Source of the DNA: Rhizobium lusitanum
GTDB lineage: Bacteria > Pseudomonadota > Alphaproteobacteria > Rhizobiales > Rhizobiaceae
Length of the DNA stretch: 64,000 nucleotides
Reading direction: 5' to 3'
Assembly (NCBI RefSeq): GCF_014189535.1
Contig: NZ_CP050307.1
Location: 930,001-994,000, forward strand
Made by a program: the position numbers and the translations under genes. The notes beneath the pieces are model-generated. The model did no database searches. It was given only the letters and a program-made list of their open reading frames with translations, and had not been told where the DNA came from. Shown here in pieces: positions 43,082 through 51,528 of the stretch (position 1 is the first letter of the stretch; each line of letters starts with the position of its first letter).

Positions 43082-44185
43082 TCAGCCCGCCAGCACAGGC
43101 CAGTCGGTGTAGCCCTTGGCACCGTTGCCGTAATAGGTTTCACGGGGGGCCACAGCCAGGTCAGCGCCCTCTTTCAAGCGACGGACCAGATCGGGATTGG
43201 CAATGAATGGACGGCCGAAGGCGACGGCATCGACCTTGCCTTCCGCACGGCGATTTACCGCGAGGTTGAGGTCGTAGTTGTTGTTGCCGATGTAGGGGCC
43301 TTTGAACCGTGCGCGCAATGCGTCGAGGTCCACGCCGGCGGGCACGGACCGCGAGGTGGCCGTGGCGCCCTCGACAAAGTGCATATACGCCAAATGGAAG
43401 CGATTGAGCTGCTCAATCAAATGGCCATATGTCTGCATGACCTGACTGTCCAGCGGCGTATTACCAGCGTCCGGCGTCGCGGGAGAAAGTCGAATACCGA
43501 CGCGGTCGTGACCCCAGACCTCGACCACCGCCGCAGTGACTTCCAACGTGAGCCGGCTGCGATTCTCGATGTTGCCGCCGTATTCGTCGCCACGCTGGTT
43601 GGTCGAATCGCGCAGGAACTGGTCCAGCAAATAGCTGTTGGCGGAATGCACTTCCACGCCATCGAAACCGGCGCGTTGTGCGCATTCCGCAGCGTGCCTG
43701 TATTGCTGGATGATGCCGGAAATCTCGGACGTTTCCAGTGCACGCGGCATCGAGACATCCAACAGCCCCTTTTCAGTATAGGTCTGCCCTTCCGCTCGAA
43801 TCGCTGAAGGTGCCACCGGGGCTGCACCGTCCGGCTGCAGGTCCACATGCGAGAAACGGCCCACATGCCACAGCTGGCACACGATCAGGCCACCGGCTGC
43901 GTGCACCGCATCGGTCACTTTTTTCCAGCCTGCTACCTGTTCTTCGGTCCAGATGCCCGGCGTCAACGCATAGCCACGCCCCTGCGCGGAGATGTTGGTC
44001 GCCTCGCTGATGATCAAGCCCGCGCTGGCCCGCTGTGCGTAGTAGCAGGCGTGCATTTCATTAGGCACGCCATCTGTGCCCATGCGACTACGTGTGAGCG
44101 GTGCCATGACGATGCGGTTTGCGAGCCTCAATGCACCCATCTCCATTGGCGAAAAAAGATCGCTGAAAGCACTGCTGAGCGTCAT
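43082..44185 (-). CDS. Old Yellow Enzyme family alkene reductase (NemA-like)
   Basis: A 367-residue FMN-containing TIM-barrel ene-reductase. FMN contacts lie in NRIVMAPLTRSRMG and RSRLTLEVTAAVVEV; the substrate-binding His/Asn pair is in GVEVHSANSYLLDQF; and SLKEG-adjacent VAFGRPFIANPDLVRRL is the family's C-terminal phosphate-binding stretch. It reduces activated C=C bonds or nitro compounds using NADPH. The ATG at 44185 gives the canonical N-terminus. It is divergent from a LysR regulator 102 nt away, a common arrangement for inducible ene-reductases. Confidence 0.9.
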   Translation of the reverse strand: MTLSSAFSDLFSPMEMGALRLANRIVMAPLTRSRMGTDGVPNEMHACYYAQRASAGLIISEATNISAQGRGYALTPGIWTEEQVAGWKKVTDAVHAAGGLIVCQLWHVGRFSHVDLQPDGAAPVAPSAIRAEGQTYTEKGLLDVSMPRALETSEISGIIQQYRHAAECAQRAGFDGVEVHSANSYLLDQFLRDSTNQRGDEYGGNIENRSRLTLEVTAAVVEVWGHDRVGIRLSPATPDAGNTPLDSQVMQTYGHLIEQLNRFHLAYMHFVEGATATSRSVPAGVDLDALRARFKGPYIGNNNYDLNLAVNRRAEGKVDAVAFGRPFIANPDLVRRLKEGADLAVAPRETYYGNGAKGYTDWPVLAG

Positions 44186-44287
44186 TTTTATTCCCTTCGG
44201 CAACCAAGTTTCATGATGAATTTGTGTCAAGGCTGCAGTATAGAGATCCGCGATAATGACGTGAATAATCAGAAACGGCCATACAGT

Positions 44288-45241
44288 ATGAACAAAAAGA
44301 TCATAATCCAGGATGCCGGCCGTGCGGGAGTGGCGCCCGCCTCGCTGCCTGTGCATTTTCCGGGGCTTTTGACGTTCGAGGCGGCGGCCCGGCATTTGAA
44401 CTTTGCCCGAGCGGCAGCAGAATTGGACGTCACGCCCACCGCGGTATCGCGCACCATCAAAGCCATGGAAGCACAATTGAATGTCCGGTTATTCAACCGC
44501 ACCACGCGCAGTGTCAGCCTGACTGAGGCGGGTTCGTCACTGAACTCAAAAATGACACCCGCGCTTGCACTGATCAGAGACTCCTTGTCAGAAGCCTTGC
44601 TGGCAACTGATCAGCCGTCTGGCACCGTCCGCGTCAATTCTTCATACGTCGCATACCGTATGTTGATCGAACCTCACATAGATGCCTTTCTGGCGAGTTT
44701 TCCGATGATCCATGTCGAGATATCGTTGGATAACGTGCTCGGCGACATCGTCAATGCCGGCTTTGACGTCGGCATACGGATGGGCAAGAGAGTGCAGAAC
44801 GACATGGTGGCCATGCAGCTGGGATCGGTACAGAAAAGAATTGTGGTAGCCGCCCCAGACTATTTTCAAAATCGAAAGGAACCCAAGACCATTGACGATC
44901 TGCTGGACTACAACTGCATTCGGCAACGCTATTCCGTGGGAGGCCGGTGGTTTGAATGGAAGTTCGATTCGGAGGGACAAATAATTCGAATCGACGTGCA
45001 GGGGCGTCTGATATTTGACGAAATGAGGTCTGTCGTGGACGCGGCCGTACAGGGGCAAGGTATCGGTTTCGTATTCGAGCAGTTTGCAAAACAGGAGCTG
45101 ACCGGCGGCCAATTGCGGCAGACTCTGAAGCAGCACAGCGGGATGGACGACGCGTTTCATCTGTATTATCCACATCGCAAACATATGCCGGGAAAGCTTC
45201 GCGCGTTCGTTGATTTCATGCTGGATGCTAATGCAGCATAA
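44288..45241 (+). CDS. LysR-family transcriptional regulator
   Basis: A 317-residue LTTR. The N-terminal helix-turn-helix is LNFARAAAELDVTPTAVSRT (residues about 38-57), followed by the wing RLFNRTTRSVSLTEAG and an effector-binding domain with GIGFVFEQFAKQEL. The ATG at 44288 is preferred over long in-frame upstream extensions that run through the divergent Old Yellow Enzyme gene. It probably controls that gene from the shared 102-nt intergenic region. Confidence 0.9.
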   Translation: MNKKIIIQDAGRAGVAPASLPVHFPGLLTFEAAARHLNFARAAAELDVTPTAVSRTIKAMEAQLNVRLFNRTTRSVSLTEAGSSLNSKMTPALALIRDSLSEALLATDQPSGTVRVNSSYVAYRMLIEPHIDAFLASFPMIHVEISLDNVLGDIVNAGFDVGIRMGKRVQNDMVAMQLGSVQKRIVVAAPDYFQNRKEPKTIDDLLDYNCIRQRYSVGGRWFEWKFDSEGQIIRIDVQGRLIFDEMRSVVDAAVQGQGIGFVFEQFAKQELTGGQLRQTLKQHSGMDDAFHLYYPHRKHMPGKLRAFVDFMLDANAA

Positions 45242-45735
45242 GGCGAGAGCATGATCTTTCAATCGAACCGCGTGCGGATCATAGATCCAACTGGTGGCTT
45301 CCGCGAGAGTGATGACGGATTGGCAGCGCTAGTGAAGAGCGAGTTGCGCAGTGCCGCTTTGCAGCTAATTGTGAGACTTGCGCGCCTTGAAGGGTATCGA
45401 ACCCGCGGCCTCCTAAGAGACAGTATAATGTCGTTGGATTGTTAAATTATAACGGCCACTTAAGGTGCTGGAAAGCGATATCGAGAATTATGGAACTAAA
45501 GCCGACATCCGGCATCTTCAAACGACTTCGGCGTGTGTGGCTCGGCAGCGAACACTGCCCCCAGTGGGTTTGGCATTAAGCGCCTGATAATGCGGATCGA
45601 TTGGTAGCGCCCCGGGGATCATCATCGGCGCTGGATTTATCCGAAAAATCAGAGATTTGCGCTCTTTTGATGAGGAGGCATCGTTCGCTGCGGATTGACA
45701 GTTGCAAAAGGCCGCGCAACAGCGCGGCCGATTGG
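45242..45735. other. 494-nt stretch without a confident gene
   Basis: It holds a 64-codon frame at 45251-45445 with no family match and a tRNA-like piece at about 45381-45415. There CGGCCTCCTAAG resembles the anticodon arm of a CCT-arginine tRNA, but no complete cloverleaf or CCA-end can be drawn. The right end carries the terminator of the next gene. It looks like a junction of rearranged DNA. Confidence 0.4.
45705..45729 (-). terminator. Rho-independent terminator of the second Old Yellow Enzyme gene
   Basis: On the minus strand GGCCGCGC-TGTT-GCGCGGCC is followed directly by TTTTGC, 6 nt beyond the stop codon. It is a perfect 8-bp GC stem. Confidence 0.8.
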
Positions 45736-46818
45736 TCACCCGTGGTTCGAAGCCACGAATGGATAGTCGGTATAGCCTTCGGCGCCGCCGCCGTAGATGG
45801 TGGTCGGGTTTACCTCCGTCAGCGGAACGGCTGTCTTCAGCCGCTTCACGAGATCCGGATTGGCGATAAATGGCCGGCCGAACGAGAAGAGATCAGCCTC
45901 GCCCTTCGTAAAGCGCGACGTCGCGAGTTCCAGGTTGTAGCCGTTATTGGCAATGTAGGTGTTCGCGAATTTGGCCCTAAGCTCTGCGTAATTGAAGGCA
46001 GCAGCCTCATGCGGCCCACCTCGCCCACCTTCGACGACATGGAGATAGGCAATACCCATCTCACCCAATTTCTCGGCGATGTAGTTGAATTGCGCCTGCG
46101 GATCGGTCGACGTGATACTGTTGATCGGCGAAATCCGCACCCCCGTCCGCTGCGCACCGACCTCCGCGGCCACGGCGGCAGTGACTTCCAATATTATCCG
46201 TGCACGACCTTCGACGGAGCCGCCATAGGCGTCGGTGCGGGTGTTGGAGCCGTCCTTGGCAAACTGATCCAGCAGATAGCCGTTGGCGCCATGGACTTCG
46301 ACACCATCAAAGCCCGCGGTAATCGCGTTGGCGGCGGCGCGACGGAAATCGGCGATGATGGCCTGGATCTCATCCAGTTTGAGCGCGCGAGGTTCGGACA
46401 CATCGACGAAGGCATTGTTCACGTAAACCTTCGTATCAGCCTTGATGGCGGATGGCGCGACCGGGGCTTGCGCATTCGGCTGCAGATCGACATGCGAAAC
46501 ACGACCTACATGCCAGAGCTGCAGAAAGATGTGCCCGCCTTTGGCATGCACCGCGTTTGTCACTTTCCGCCACCCGTCGATCTGGGCTTGCGTATAAATC
46601 CCCGGCGTATCCTGATAGCCCTGCCCTTCCTGCGAAATCTGCGCCCCTTCGGATATGATCAGGCCAGCAGTCGCGCGCTGGGAATAATATTCCACCGCGA
46701 GTTCGCTAGCCACGAAGCCAGCGCCAGCTCTGTTGCGGGTCAAGGGGGCCATGACAATACGGTTCGCCAGCGTCAGGGCGCCGAGTGTGTAGGGTTCAAA
46801 GAGTGTGTTGTCAGTCAT
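45736..46818 (-). CDS. Old Yellow Enzyme family alkene reductase, second copy
   Basis: A 360-residue ene-reductase. It has MAPLTRNRAGAGFVASELAV, the His/Asn pair in GVEVHGANGYLLDQF, and FGRPFIANPDLVKRLK at the C-terminus. It is related to but clearly distinct from the copy at 43082. It lies 117 nt beyond the end of the SDR gene on the same strand (which starts upstream at 47736), so the pair may share a promoter controlled by the divergent TetR regulator. The start is the ATG giving MTDNTLFEPYTLGAL. Confidence 0.9.
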   Translation of the reverse strand: MTDNTLFEPYTLGALTLANRIVMAPLTRNRAGAGFVASELAVEYYSQRATAGLIISEGAQISQEGQGYQDTPGIYTQAQIDGWRKVTNAVHAKGGHIFLQLWHVGRVSHVDLQPNAQAPVAPSAIKADTKVYVNNAFVDVSEPRALKLDEIQAIIADFRRAAANAITAGFDGVEVHGANGYLLDQFAKDGSNTRTDAYGGSVEGRARIILEVTAAVAAEVGAQRTGVRISPINSITSTDPQAQFNYIAEKLGEMGIAYLHVVEGGRGGPHEAAAFNYAELRAKFANTYIANNGYNLELATSRFTKGEADLFSFGRPFIANPDLVKRLKTAVPLTEVNPTTIYGGGAEGYTDYPFVASNHG

Positions 46819-46947
46819 TTCGTTTCTTTTCTTTTCTCTCGTCCGGATTTCATGGTTCTCTGTCGCGCCTCGGAGTTTCGCGCCGAAGCTCGGCACAGGC
46901 CGGCCTGCCTTTGCGGCACGGCCTGCGTCGGTGACCGCGCGTAGGCG

Positions 46948-47736
46948 CTAGGCGGCGGAGCGATAACGCTCTGCTGCGTGGACCTGCGCAAAGCCCGGGA
47001 GCATCGCCTGACGTGTGGCCTGATAGGCATCCCATTGGGCGGCATCATGCAGCGGCGGGATGGTGACAGACTCGCGCTTGTCGAAGCCTGCCAAGGCAGC
47101 GTCCACGAGTTCACCCACTTCCATCACGCCCGGAAGCGTGTTGACGTCGATGCCGACAAGCTCCCAGAGCTCCGTCCGTGTCGCCGCCGGCAGGACTGCC
47201 TGCACATAGATCCCCTTGGGTCCGAGTTCGAGGCTGAGCCCCTGCGAGAGAAACGTCACGAACGCCTTGGTGGCGCCATAGACGGACATTCCGAATTCCG
47301 GGGCAAGCCCGACGACCGAGGAGACGTTGATGATCGCACCCGAACCCGCCTCGATGAACCGCGGTGTGACGGCACTGGTGAGACGGGCAACCGCCGTCAC
47401 ATTGAGCGCAATCAATTGGGCGATATCATTCGTAGCCTGATTGGGAAATGCTCCTTCCAGGCTCGCACCGGCATTGTTGACGAGAATTCCGATCTGACGA
47501 TCGTCGCGCAGACGCGTTTCCACCGCCGCCAGTTCATCGGAATTGGTGACATCGGCCGGCAGAATGTCGATTGTTACGCCGGTTTCCTCGCGAAGTCGCG
47601 CCGAGAGAGCCACCAGTCTTGCCTTATTGCGCGCGACCAGTACGAGATTGTGCCCACGCCGGGCGAACCGTTCTGCATATGTGGCTCCAATACCAGAGGA
47701 CGCGCCGGTGATAAGGACGGTGGGAGTGTCAGCCAT
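46948..47736 (-). CDS. Short-chain dehydrogenase/reductase
   Basis: A 262-residue classical SDR. The NAD(P)-binding TGASSGIGATYAERFARRG starts at residue 11, followed by NNAG, the catalytic serine in INVSSVVGL, and YGATK, which contains the YxxxK pair. The arginine after the glycine motif suggests NADPH preference. It is divergent from the TetR gene, whose family often represses such a neighbour. Substrate unknown. Confidence 0.92.
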   Translation of the reverse strand: MADTPTVLITGASSGIGATYAERFARRGHNLVLVARNKARLVALSARLREETGVTIDILPADVTNSDELAAVETRLRDDRQIGILVNNAGASLEGAFPNQATNDIAQLIALNVTAVARLTSAVTPRFIEAGSGAIINVSSVVGLAPEFGMSVYGATKAFVTFLSQGLSLELGPKGIYVQAVLPAATRTELWELVGIDVNTLPGVMEVGELVDAALAGFDKRESVTIPPLHDAAQWDAYQATRQAMLPGFAQVHAAERYRSAA

Positions 47737-47849
47737 TGTCTTGTTCTCTTTCGAATGAGTGTTATATAATTATGATGATGAACCTAATTATGACTTTAAA
47801 GTGATGGCTATCATAAAAAAGTCAATGGCAGAGATGGAGAAATCTCGAA
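47737..47849. promoter_or_regulatory. Divergent SDR/TetR control region
   Basis: A 113-nt gap with two direct copies of TAATTATGA (47767-47775 and 47785-47793) spaced 18 bp, a partial inverted copy in TATCATAA (47809-47816) and a TATAAT at 47765-47770. The repeats are good candidates for TetR-family operators controlling both genes. Confidence 0.5.
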
Positions 47850-48428
47850 ATGAAAATCAGTCGCGAACAGATGGCCGAAAACCGCCAAAGGATCCTGGAG
47901 GTCGCAAGCCGGCTGTTTCGGGAGAAAGGATTTGAGGCCGTCGGCGTCGCCGAGGTCATGAAGGCCGCGGGACTGACGCATGGGAGCTTCTACGGTCATT
48001 TCAGCTCCAAGGACGACCTGATCGTCCAGGCGCTTGCGCACGCGCTTGGCCAACGCAACGGAGCGACACTTCCTCTTGGTGCCTACATGGAGGAGTATCT
48101 TTCGCCACGCCATCGCGACAACAGGGCCGGTGGCTGCCCGATTTCCGGACTTGCCGCTGACACGCTGCGCCAGACCCCGGAGGCCCGTGCGGCGGTGACG
48201 GATGGAGTGCGGGCACAGCTCGACTGGATGAGCGAGAAGGTCGAAGAGCCAACCGAAGCCGACCGCCGCCGCCGGGCCATTGCAAGCTGGTCGGCGATGG
48301 TCGGGGCAACGATCCTGGCACGGGCTATGGTCGATCCCGCCTTGTCGAAGGAGATATTGATGGAGACGCTCGCCTGGATCGATGACGAACACCACCGCCC
48401 TGCTTCCGCACTTTCAGATTCTCAATGA
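47850..48428 (+). CDS. TetR/AcrR-family transcriptional regulator
   Basis: A 192-residue regulator. The N-terminal helix-turn-helix is GVAEVMKAAGLTHGSFYGHF (about residues 31-50), preceded by RQRILEVA-like ENRQRILEVASRLF. The C-terminal ligand domain has ARAMVDPALSKEIL. The SDR gene is divergent with shared operators, so autorepression and control of SDR and Old Yellow Enzyme genes is inferred. Its end is followed by an IS fragment. Confidence 0.9.
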   Translation: MKISREQMAENRQRILEVASRLFREKGFEAVGVAEVMKAAGLTHGSFYGHFSSKDDLIVQALAHALGQRNGATLPLGAYMEEYLSPRHRDNRAGGCPISGLAADTLRQTPEARAAVTDGVRAQLDWMSEKVEEPTEADRRRRAIASWSAMVGATILARAMVDPALSKEILMETLAWIDDEHHRPASALSDSQ

Positions 48429-48489
48429 GGAACAGTGGCGGCTGGGTCTCCGCGTCTCGTCGGCGTGCATGCGAGAGCAGGAACTCCCT

Positions 48490-48561
48490 ATTCCCCTCAG
48501 CCTACGGCTGGTGAAAGAGATGCTGTTCGAACGCGGCGCTGCCGTTTCTTATGAGACGGAA
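48490..48561 (+). mobile_element. Short IS6-family transposase fragment
   Basis: Translation gives IPLSLRLVKEMLFERGAAV followed by SYETE, matching the conserved LSLRDVEEMLAERG-type helix of IS6-family transposases. Upstream codons do not continue the match and downstream sequence is the end of the DedA-like gene. Only about 24 codons remain, so it is a scar. Confidence 0.5.
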
Positions 48562-48563
48562 GA

Positions 48564-49001
48564 TCAAGCCAGGCTTGTGGTCACGGCCGCAAGCACAATA
48601 TACCGCCCAACCTTCGCGACGGTCACCAACAACAGGAATGTCGGTAGCGGCTCTCGCAGAACGCCGGCGGCTATTGTGATCGGATCACCAACGATCGGCA
48701 GCCAACTTGCCAGCAACGACCATCGTCCATAGCGTCGATACCATGTCTGCGCCCGATGCATCGCCTGTTCACGAACAGGAAACCATCGGCGCGAACGGAA
48801 ACGTTCCATGCCGCGACCCAATATCCAGTTGAGCAGTGAGCCGAGGACATTGCCGATGCTGGCGACGGCCACGAGGACCGGAGCCGCATATTCTCCCGTC
48901 AGGAGCAAGCCGACCAAGGCAGCCTCGGACTGCATTGGCAGAATGGTGGCCGCCGCAAAGGCAGCCATGAACAAGCCAAGATAGACAGCAAGCTCGGCCA
49001 T
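48564..49001 (-). CDS. YqaA/DedA-family membrane protein
   Basis: A 145-residue protein with four hydrophobic segments, similar in length and layout to YqaA. It has LAVYLGLFMAAFAAATILPM, VAVASIGNVLGSLLNWILGRG and the DedA-type RRWFPVREQAMHRAQTWYRRYG. These proteins affect membrane lipid and pH homeostasis. The stop codon directly abuts the IS fragment and the C-terminal residues (VTTSLA) may derive from it, so the natural C-terminus may be slightly altered. Confidence 0.8.
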   Translation of the reverse strand: MAELAVYLGLFMAAFAAATILPMQSEAALVGLLLTGEYAAPVLVAVASIGNVLGSLLNWILGRGMERFRSRRWFPVREQAMHRAQTWYRRYGRWSLLASWLPIVGDPITIAAGVLREPLPTFLLLVTVAKVGRYIVLAAVTTSLA

Positions 49002-49236
49002 CGGTCAAAGATACGCGATGATTGTGTTGCGTTCGTTGATCCGACAATGTCGATCTTTCGGAAACATACCGATAGCTTTCTCTATACCCTGACCACGGCA
49101 GTCTCGGTCCAACCCATACTTGACGAGCGCTTATCATAATGGCGACCGGCAAGATCGAGCAAGTGTTTGCGTGACAATCAACAAGCTTTGAGATTGTCCC
49201 CTCACCTTGCAGAAATGGCCAATCGGTGATGACCGG

Positions 49237-49908
49237 TCAGTGCTTTGCCATCCTCAGCCACTTCATCGCATAGTAGGTGAGGAACATGTAGAGGCCTGCG
49301 ATAGCGATACAGTGGATGAAGAAGCCCACCACCGACTCCTCGAAGTTCCACCAGTCCAATGTCACCCGCATTGCGAGCTTGGTGCCGAGGCCCAGCTCGA
49401 ACGAGCTCCAGACCCCATGGATGGCGATGACGACGGCGATCAGCCGAAGCACAAAGCTTCTCACAGCACTCGATTTCGAGATGCCGAACAGATTGCGTCC
49501 CACGCCCATGATCATCGGCCAGCGCAGGCCCAGATGGACCGCGAGGATGACCAATGCCCAGTAGGCGGCGAGCGTGTGGATCTGGCGGATCGTGAAGCCG
49601 CCATAGGACGACATGAAGCCTGACAGAGTGTTGGAGATAAGCACGCTGGTCACCAGCAACACCAGCATGGTGACGAGCAGCAGCGCGGTGATCGCGACCT
49701 CGATCAAGCTCCTCGCTTCGCGTCGTCCTCTAGAGATCGTGCCGTACCAGCGCCTGTTGAAGACGTTGTGCACGATCACCAGCAGAAACATGGCGGTGCC
49801 GGCGACCTCATGGACGGTATTGCCCAGCCACCAGTAGGAAAGACCGATCAGCAGCAGGCCGGCGGCTATGAAGTCAAACGTCAACCTTAGGAGAAATACA
49901 GAGTTCAA
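49237..49908 (-). CDS. Membrane cytochrome-b-like protein (DUF4405-type)
   Basis: A 223-residue protein with five or six hydrophobic segments. Histidine pairs within them (HEVAGTAMFLLVIVHNVF and RQIHTLAAYWALVILAVH) are positioned to bind heme as in DUF4405/cytochrome b-like proteins. It starts 17 nt after the stop of the cytochrome P460 gene, so the two are co-transcribed, and it would be a natural quinone- or membrane-linked electron partner. It is the last gene of the five-gene minus-strand operon. Confidence 0.8.
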   Translation of the reverse strand: MNSVFLLRLTFDFIAAGLLLIGLSYWWLGNTVHEVAGTAMFLLVIVHNVFNRRWYGTISRGRREARSLIEVAITALLLVTMLVLLVTSVLISNTLSGFMSSYGGFTIRQIHTLAAYWALVILAVHLGLRWPMIMGVGRNLFGISKSSAVRSFVLRLIAVVIAIHGVWSSFELGLGTKLAMRVTLDWWNFEESVVGFFIHCIAIAGLYMFLTYYAMKWLRMAKH

Positions 49909-49925
49909 CGCGCAAGCCCCTCAAC

Positions 49926-50411
49926 CTATTCGACCGGCGTGTCGTTGAACCTGGGAATGCGGTACCCGGTATAAAGATAATCGCTGTCCGCCTGCCCCTG
50001 ATGGCAGGATTGGCAGCGGGCGGTGTTCTCGCTCATGTTGATCGTCTTGTCGGGCCAGAACCACTGGAACTGCCAATCGCCGGTGCGGCGACGGTCATCA
50101 TAGTCGGCACCCCATCCACTCCCCTTTTCCATCACGAAATATCGGTAGAGCGCGCCATCCCGATAATCAACGAGCACGAAATGCGTGCCGTTCGGGATCG
50201 GCTGTCCTTTTTTGACAGCTTCCATCGCCTCGGGTGTCGTCAGGATGTGCTCAGTCACATTGCCGCGCCGGACGGTCGTGTAATGCACCAGCTGATCAAG
50301 GTTCTCGGGGAACTTCACGCGATTGGTTTCAGCGTCGGCCTGCCATCCGGCAAGGGACACAAAGGCAACAACCATAGAGATCACGAGGAAACGGCTTGCA
50401 AATATCGTCAT
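49926..50411 (-). CDS. Cytochrome P460-family periplasmic protein
   Basis: A 161-residue protein with a signal peptide (FLVISMVVAFVSLAGWQADA). The single c-type heme site is CQSCH near the C-terminus. VKFPENLDQLVHYTTVRRGN and GTHFVLVDYRDGALYRYFVM are the P460 fold. The start at 50411 (MTIFASRF) gives the best signal peptide; an in-frame start 21 codons earlier is less likely. P460 proteins oxidise hydroxylamine or detoxify NO in nitrifiers; in heterotrophs their role is poorly known. It lies between a cupin and a cytochrome-b gene. Confidence 0.85.
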   Translation of the reverse strand: MTIFASRFLVISMVVAFVSLAGWQADAETNRVKFPENLDQLVHYTTVRRGNVTEHILTTPEAMEAVKKGQPIPNGTHFVLVDYRDGALYRYFVMEKGSGWGADYDDRRRTGDWQFQWFWPDKTINMSENTARCQSCHQGQADSDYLYTGYRIPRFNDTPVE

Positions 50412-50501
50412 GAACAACCTCGACGGGTTCGTAAAATGAATTGGGGCAAAGCGTGTGTTGAGAGCACGCCTCAATGCTCTGGTGGCTTCGATCGGGGCGG
50501 C

Positions 50502-50972
50502 CTAACGCCGGTACTGCTCGTCCGAAACCTGCTCCTTCCACTCGACCGCTTTACCGTCGAGAGCCTCCGCGATCGCAATGTGACTCATATCGGCGGTGGC
50601 AGTCGCGCCATGCCAATGCTTGACACCGGGTGGGATCCAGACGACGTCGCCGGGTCTGATTTCCTGGGTGGAGCCGCCCCACTGCTGGACCAGGCCAGCT
50701 CCCGCCGTGACGATCAACGTCTGGCCCAAGGGGTGCGTGTGCCAGGCGGTACGCGCACCGGGCGCGAACGTCACGATCCCGCCGCCAATCCGCGCCGGTG
50801 CGTCCCTCTGAAAGCGCGAATCGACACGCACGGAGCCGGTGAAATTGTCGGCGGAGCCCAAGCTGGATGGCTGCGAACCAGCGCGGGCGACGACGACTGC
50901 CTGCTCGTCCTGGGCAAAAGCCGCCGAAGTTAGGAGGGCCAGCGAGGACATAATGAACGTAATCGTCTTCAT
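50502..50972 (-). CDS. Exported cupin-domain protein
   Basis: A 156-residue protein with a signal peptide ending SAAFAQD, followed by one cupin domain with metal-binding [10 protein letters not shown] and VKHWHGAT motifs. The fold resembles the manganese cupin (R)-mandelonitrile lyases and related small cupins. It lies 75 nt downstream of the carboxymuconolactone-decarboxylase gene and 90 nt before the P460 gene. Periplasmic location is inferred from the signal peptide. Confidence 0.87.
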   Translation of the reverse strand: MKTITFIMSSLALLTSAAFAQDEQAVVVARAGSQPSSLGSADNFTGSVRVDSRFQRDAPARIGGGIVTFAPGARTAWHTHPLGQTLIVTAGAGLVQQWGGSTQEIRPGDVVWIPPGVKHWHGATATADMSHIAIAEALDGKAVEWKEQVSDEQYRR

Positions 50973-51047
50973 TCGAATCCCTTGTGTTGGTTATGGCCCC
51001 ACGTCGCGCTTCATGCGCGGGCCGCACATTACGAACCAAAGCGGACT

Positions 51048-51479
51048 TCAGTTTTTCTGGAAGACTTCCTTGGCCACAGCGACGGCCGAAACGGCATTCG
51101 GCCAGCCCGCATAGAAGGCCATTTGCGTGATCGTCTCGACCAGTTCCTCCTCGGTCACGCCATTCTTGCGCGCCAGCGCGAGGTGGGAGCGAAGCTGGTC
51201 AGGGCGGTTCATTGCGATGAGCGCGGCAACCGTGATCAGGCTTCGATCTCGCTTCGAGAGCTGGGGCCGCTCCCAGATATCCCCATAGAGCACGTCATCC
51301 GTGAGCTCAGCCAACTTGGGCGCTGTGCTCCCCATCAATTGCTGCGCTCGTGACTGCTGCTGCGTGCCCCCCGCCTCAGAAGCGGTTGGCGTTGGCGTTT
51401 GTGCGTTGGTCAAACTGGATACACCTCCAGCCAGCAGCACGCCGCCGGTGATAAGTAAGTTTCTGGCGAAATGCTTCAC
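51048..51479 (-). CDS. Exported carboxymuconolactone decarboxylase-like protein
   Basis: A 143-residue protein with a signal peptide (LLITGGVLLAGGVSSLTNAQ) and a CMD/AhpD-like domain: RDRSLITVAALIAMNRPDQL and EELVETITQMAFYAGWPNAV. Most relatives have a histidine where this protein has Q in ITQMAF and it has no CxxC, so peroxidase activity of the AhpD type is unlikely. Export of a CMD protein is less usual. It is the second gene of the operon, 49 nt after the hydrolase. Confidence 0.85.
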   Translation of the reverse strand: MKHFARNLLITGGVLLAGGVSSLTNAQTPTPTASEAGGTQQQSRAQQLMGSTAPKLAELTDDVLYGDIWERPQLSKRDRSLITVAALIAMNRPDQLRSHLALARKNGVTEEELVETITQMAFYAGWPNAVSAVAVAKEVFQKN

Positions 51480-51528
51480 CTTGTTTCTCCTGAAATTCTG
51501 AACCTGAGTTCGGAATGGAAATGCGAAA

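Noticed and set aside
43847..44287. A longer N-terminus for the LysR regulator starting at 43847
   Set aside because: It would run antisense through the Old Yellow Enzyme start and give a leader unlike any LysR protein.
48382..48732. A 116-codon + strand frame after the TetR gene
   Set aside because: It overlaps the TetR end and the DedA-like gene. Only the middle 24 codons resemble anything, an IS6 transposase, so it is a scar and not a gene.
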